The notes under the pieces were generated by a model. That model saw only the letters and a program-made list of their open reading frames with translations, ran no database searches and was not told the origin of the DNA. A stretch of DNA of 7,726 nucleotides, taken from the NCBI GenBank assembly GCA_015655035.1, contig JAATFS010000286.1, forward strand, positions 1 to 7,726, in the 5' to 3' direction. The translations under genes were made by a program, and so were the position numbers. This document shows positions 6,431 to 7,726 of the stretch, piece after piece. Source of the stretch: Lysobacterales bacterium (lineage in GTDB: Bacteria; Pseudomonadota; Gammaproteobacteria; Xanthomonadales; Xanthomonadaceae). Position 1 is the stretch's first letter, and the number at the start of each line of letters is the position of its first letter.

Positions 6431-7405
6431 ATGGGTTTATTGGTGGATGGAACCTGGCAGGACCGTTGGTATGACACCGACAAGAACGGTGGACGCTTCG
6501 AGCGCTCGCAGTCGAAGTTCCGCAACTGGGTAACGCAAGATGGTGCGCCGGGGCCGGCGGGCGAAGGCGGCTTCAAGGCCGAACCGGGGCGCTATCACCT
6601 GTATGTATCGCTTGCCTGCCCCTGAGCGCATCGCACCTTGATCTTCCGCCATCTGAAAGGCCTGGCATCGATGATCGGGCTATCGGTGGTGCATTGGCGG
6701 ATGGGCGAGCATGGCTGGACGTTCGCGCCGGGCCCCGGCGTGGTGGCCGATGAGGTCAACCATGCCAGCCGTCTGTACGAGGTCTATCTCAAGGCCGATC
6801 CGGGTTATTCCGGGCGAGTGACCGTGCCGGTGCTGTGGGACCGCGAGCGGTCCACCGTGGTCAGCAACGAATCGGCCGACATCATCCGCATGTTCAACAG
6901 TGCCTTCGACGAGGTCGGTGCGGCCGAGGGCGACTTCTACCCCGAGCCGCTGCGCGGCCAGATCGACGCGATCAACGCGCGGGTGTACGACAACGTCAAC
7001 AATGGCGTGTACAAGGCGGGCTTCGCCACCACGCAATCCGCATACGAAGAAGCGGTGGTGCCGCTGTTCGATACGCTGGATTGGCTGGACGGGCACCTGG
7101 GCGAGCAACGCTACCTGTGCGGCGACCGGCTCACCGAAGCGGATTGGCGCCTGTTCACCACGCTGGTCCGCTTCGATGCGGTGTACGTGGGGCATTTCAA
7201 ATGCAACCTGCGCCGCATCGCCGATTACCGGCACCTGTCCGGCTTCCTGCGCGAGCTGTACCAGATCCCGGGCGTGGCCGACACGGTGAATTTCCAGCAC
7301 ATCAAGGGGCACTATTACCAGAGCCATGCGTCCATCAATCCCACCGGCGTGGTGCCGCTGGGGCCGATCCTGGACCTGGAGGCGCCGCACGAACGTGGCG
7401 GCTGA
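6431..7405 (+). pseudogene. yqjG: Glutathionyl-hydroquinone reductase, interrupted by an in-frame TGA at codon 65
   Basis: An omega/xi-class glutathione transferase-like enzyme (YqjG/ECM4/PcpF family) that reduces glutathionyl-hydroquinones, releasing glutathione in the cytoplasm. Read through, it is 324 residues, close to E. coli YqjG. The N-terminal thioredoxin-fold part contains LYVSLACP with catalytic Cys63. TGA at 6623-6625 then stands where the family has Trp in Cys-Pro-Trp-Ala. The same frame resumes at once with AHRTLIFRHLKGL, MGEHGWTF (Trp96), the cis-Pro loop VTVPVLWD, NESADIIRMFNSAF, and the helical domain with VYKAGFATTQ (Tyr194) and LTEADWRLFTTLVRFDAVY. All other features are conserved, so the interruption is one base (TGG to TGA) and looks recent or like a sequencing error. 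Unsuppressed, it gives a 64-residue stub. Reinitiation at TTG 6638 or ATG 6671 would make a fragment without the catalytic Cys. Confidence 0.9.
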
Positions 7406-7414
7406 CGGCCACGT
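7393..7414. terminator. Inverted repeat across the yqjG stop codon; possible terminator
   Basis: ACGTGGC (7393-7399) pairs perfectly with GCCACGT (7408-7414) around an 8-nt loop that contains the yqjG TGA. It lies in the short space between the convergent yqjG and dapA ends and could act in either direction. There is no T-run on either side, so termination activity is uncertain. Confidence 0.3.
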
Positions 7415-7441
7415 CCACCCCGCAAAGAGGCGCGGCTCGGG

Positions 7442-7726
7442 TCAGAGCAGCCCGGCCTGGCGCAGCGCCGCTTCCACCTGTGCCTGGTTTCCGGCCTCCA
7501 GCTCGGTCATCGGCAGGCGCAGCGTGCCGCCGCACAGCCCGAGGCGCTGTACCGCCCACTTGACCGGGATCGGGTTGGCTTCGACGAACAGCTGGCGGTG
7601 CACCGGCAGCAGCTGCTGCTGGATACGCTGCGCGTTGGGCACGTCGCCTTGCATCGCGGCCACGCATAACTCATGCATCAGCCGTGGTGCGACGTTGGCG
7701 GTAACACTGACGTTGCCGTGGCCGCC
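7442..7726 (-). CDS. dapA: 4-hydroxy-tetrahydrodipicolinate synthase, C-terminal 94 residues (start outside window)
   Basis: DapA condenses pyruvate with aspartate semialdehyde in the first committed step of lysine and diaminopimelate synthesis in the cytoplasm. Only the C-terminal part is present, from GGHGNVSVTANVAPRLMHE to LRQAGLL, with the stop codon at 7442-7444 on the complement. The signature segments SVTANVAP, FVEANPIPVKWA and LRLPMTEL match E. coli DapA closely in order and spacing. The catalytic Lys and Tyr lie outside the window. An internal ATG at 7678 is not the start, because the frame continues open with conserved sequence to the window edge. The gene converges on yqjG with 36 nt between stop codons. 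Confidence 0.95.
   Translation of the reverse strand, partial: GGHGNVSVTANVAPRLMHELCVAAMQGDVPNAQRIQQQLLPVHRQLFVEANPIPVKWAVQRLGLCGGTLRLPMTELEAGNQAQVEAALRQAGLL

Noticed and set aside
6623..6625. TGA as a selenocysteine codon
   Set aside because: The family has Trp at this position and the catalytic Cys63 is intact two codons earlier. I saw no clear SECIS-like hairpin right after it.
6600..6640. Frameshift as the cause of the yqjG interruption
   Set aside because: The two halves lie in the same frame and join without a missing or extra residue, so a single-base nonsense change explains it.
6680..7390. Minus-strand open frame opposite yqjG
   Set aside because: It is an antisense shadow; the plus strand carries conserved glutathione transferase-like sequence over the same bases.

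Overview
The window is GC-rich gammaproteobacterial DNA, most likely from the Xanthomonadaceae (Xanthomonas, Stenotrophomonas or a close relative). That placement is an inference. It rests on the TonB-dependent receptor style, the DapA C-terminus, the GC-rich codon third positions and the absence of strong E. coli-type promoters. There is no rRNA, tRNA, IS element, CRISPR array or phage gene.

Layout, left to right. (1) The 3' end of a SulP-family anion transporter with a C-terminal STAS domain (+). (2) A 151-bp gap holding a hairpin and four direct repeats in exact 11-bp register that resemble tandem PHO boxes. (3) A two-gene operon (+): a full-length TonB-dependent outer-membrane receptor, then 10 nt later a Tat-exported PhoD-family phosphatase/phosphodiesterase. 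(4) Convergent to it (-), an orphan ModA-like periplasmic binding protein with no permease or ATPase beside it. (5) A divergent 159-bp gap with a 16-bp perfect palindrome. (6) A glutathionyl-hydroquinone reductase (YqjG/ECM4 family) gene (+) that is intact in frame from end to end except for one TGA at codon 65. The TGA replaces the Trp of the catalytic Cys-Pro-Trp-Ala motif. (7) Convergent at the right edge (-), the C-terminal 94 residues of dihydrodipicolinate synthase DapA.

Working model (inference): the receptor and PhoD form a phosphate-scavenging unit. Under phosphate starvation PhoB would act at the 11-bp repeats. The receptor would admit an organophosphate or phosphodiester across the outer membrane, and exported PhoD would release phosphate in the periplasm. 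The SBP may be a neighbour with a separate oxyanion role. The most notable points are the repeat array and the nonsense codon next to the YqjG active-site cysteine. I do not see clear evidence for an entirely new kind of system.
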